DNA from: Kitasatospora sp. NBC_00458
Lineage (GTDB): Bacteria; Actinomycetota; Actinomycetes; Streptomycetales; Streptomycetaceae
Direction of reading: 5' to 3'
DNA length: 64,000 bases
Assembly: GCF_036013975.1 (NCBI RefSeq)
Contig: NZ_CP107904.1
Location: 4,651,001 to 4,715,000, forward strand
The notes under the pieces are model-generated. The model saw nothing but the letters and a program-made list of their open reading frames with translations, was not told the DNA's origin and searched no databases. Shown here in pieces: positions 63,666 through 64,000 of the stretch; the first letter of the stretch is position 1, and each line of letters opens with the position of its first letter. A program made the position numbers and the translations under genes.

Positions 63666-64000
63666 GTGTCCACTGTCATCAAGACGGACGGCCTCACCAA
63701 GAGGTTCCCCCGGGTGACCGCCCTCGATCAGCTCACCGTTGAGGTGGAGCCCGGGGTGGTCGGTCTGGTGGGGGCGAACGGGGCGGGCAAGTCCACACTC
63801 ATCAAGATCCTGCTCGGGCTGGCCCCGGCGACCTCGGGGACCGGGCAGGTGCTCGGCCTCGACATCGCCACCCAGGGGTCGGAGATCCGCGAGCAGGTCG
63901 GCTACATGCCCGAGCACGACTGCCTCCCGCCGGACGTGTCGGCCACCGAGTTCGTGGTGCACATGGCGCGGATGGCCGGGCTGCCCGCCGCCGCGGCGCG
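63666..64000 (+). CDS. ABC transporter ATP-binding protein (5' part only)
   Basis: The first 111 codons of an ABC ATPase that runs off the window. From GTG 63666: IKTDGLTKRFPRVTALDQL, Walker A GANGAGKSTLIK, and the Q-loop region EQVGYMPEHDCLPPD with Glu in place of the usual Gln (YMPEHD), as in CcmA/NatA-like exporters of the DRA/natA type. TACCTT (63654-63659) ends 6 nt before the GTG and no ribosome site is seen, so the transcript may be leaderless. Confidence 0.9.
   Translation, partial: MSTVIKTDGLTKRFPRVTALDQLTVEVEPGVVGLVGANGAGKSTLIKILLGLAPATSGTGQVLGLDIATQGSEIREQVGYMPEHDCLPPDVSATEFVVHMARMAGLPAAAA

Overview
The window reads as chromosomal DNA of a high-GC actinomycete, most likely Streptomyces or Kitasatospora. 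GC is very high throughout, GTG starts are frequent, and many stop/start codons overlap. There is a fused cydCD gene, a TPP-riboswitch-controlled thiC, cell-wall proteins with LAXTG-type sorting signals, and the run hisC - cydA - cydB - cydCD - GAF sensor kinase, which I recall from Streptomyces core chromosomes (memory, not a search).

Layout. 0-3 kb: a KAS III-like enzyme, then an NfeD-like/flotillin-like pair, all on the minus strand. 3.1-5.1 kb: TPP riboswitch and thiC. 5.1-6.9 kb: a VapBC-type toxin-antitoxin pair whose toxin stop codon lies inside the CTAG target duplication of an intact-looking 1,000-bp IS5-family element (5826-6825). 6.9-14.7 kb: two LAXTG surface proteins, a VOC protein with a divergent LysR regulator, membrane proteins, and a metallophosphatase with a His-rich N-terminus. 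14.8-17.4 kb: LacI regulator and hisC. 17.6-24.7 kb: a MacAB-like efflux operon followed by an OmpR-type two-component system, with an 11-bp-phased direct repeat upstream of the efflux genes. 24.8-28.7 kb: Uma2 nuclease-like protein, HTH regulator, aldo/keto reductase, and a fusion of a DUF2236 (MpaB/Lcp-type) oxygenase domain to four EF-hands. 28.9-37.2 kb: cytochrome bd operon behind a strong Rex operator, plus a GAF histidine kinase.

37.4-52.4 kb: two small DUF1508-like proteins and then an unusual Pst-like locus. It holds three tandem PstS-like secreted proteins, a small secreted protein, a 923-residue membrane-tethered binding-protein-like gene, pstC, pstA, a membrane-tethered PstS, a sortase-fold membrane protein lacking the expected catalytic His and Cys, and pstB. 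52.4-55.3 kb: HAD phosphatase and a probable metal-handling lipoprotein/secreted-protein pair behind a CsoR-like dyad. 55.3-58.6 kb: two secreted sensor-like paralogues, a sigma factor, and a divergent Ser/Thr kinase that ends at its transmembrane helix. 58.6-64 kb: accessory DNA with an orphan gene, a truncated regulator, two GNAT acetyltransferases, an LLM oxidoreductase and a detached copy of its 3' end, then the start of an ABC ATPase cut by the window edge.

The best candidates for undescribed systems are (1) the Pst-like locus with its dead sortase and degenerate binding proteins, (2) the kinase / sigma factor / secreted-sensor cluster, and (3) the DUF2236-EF-hand fusion.
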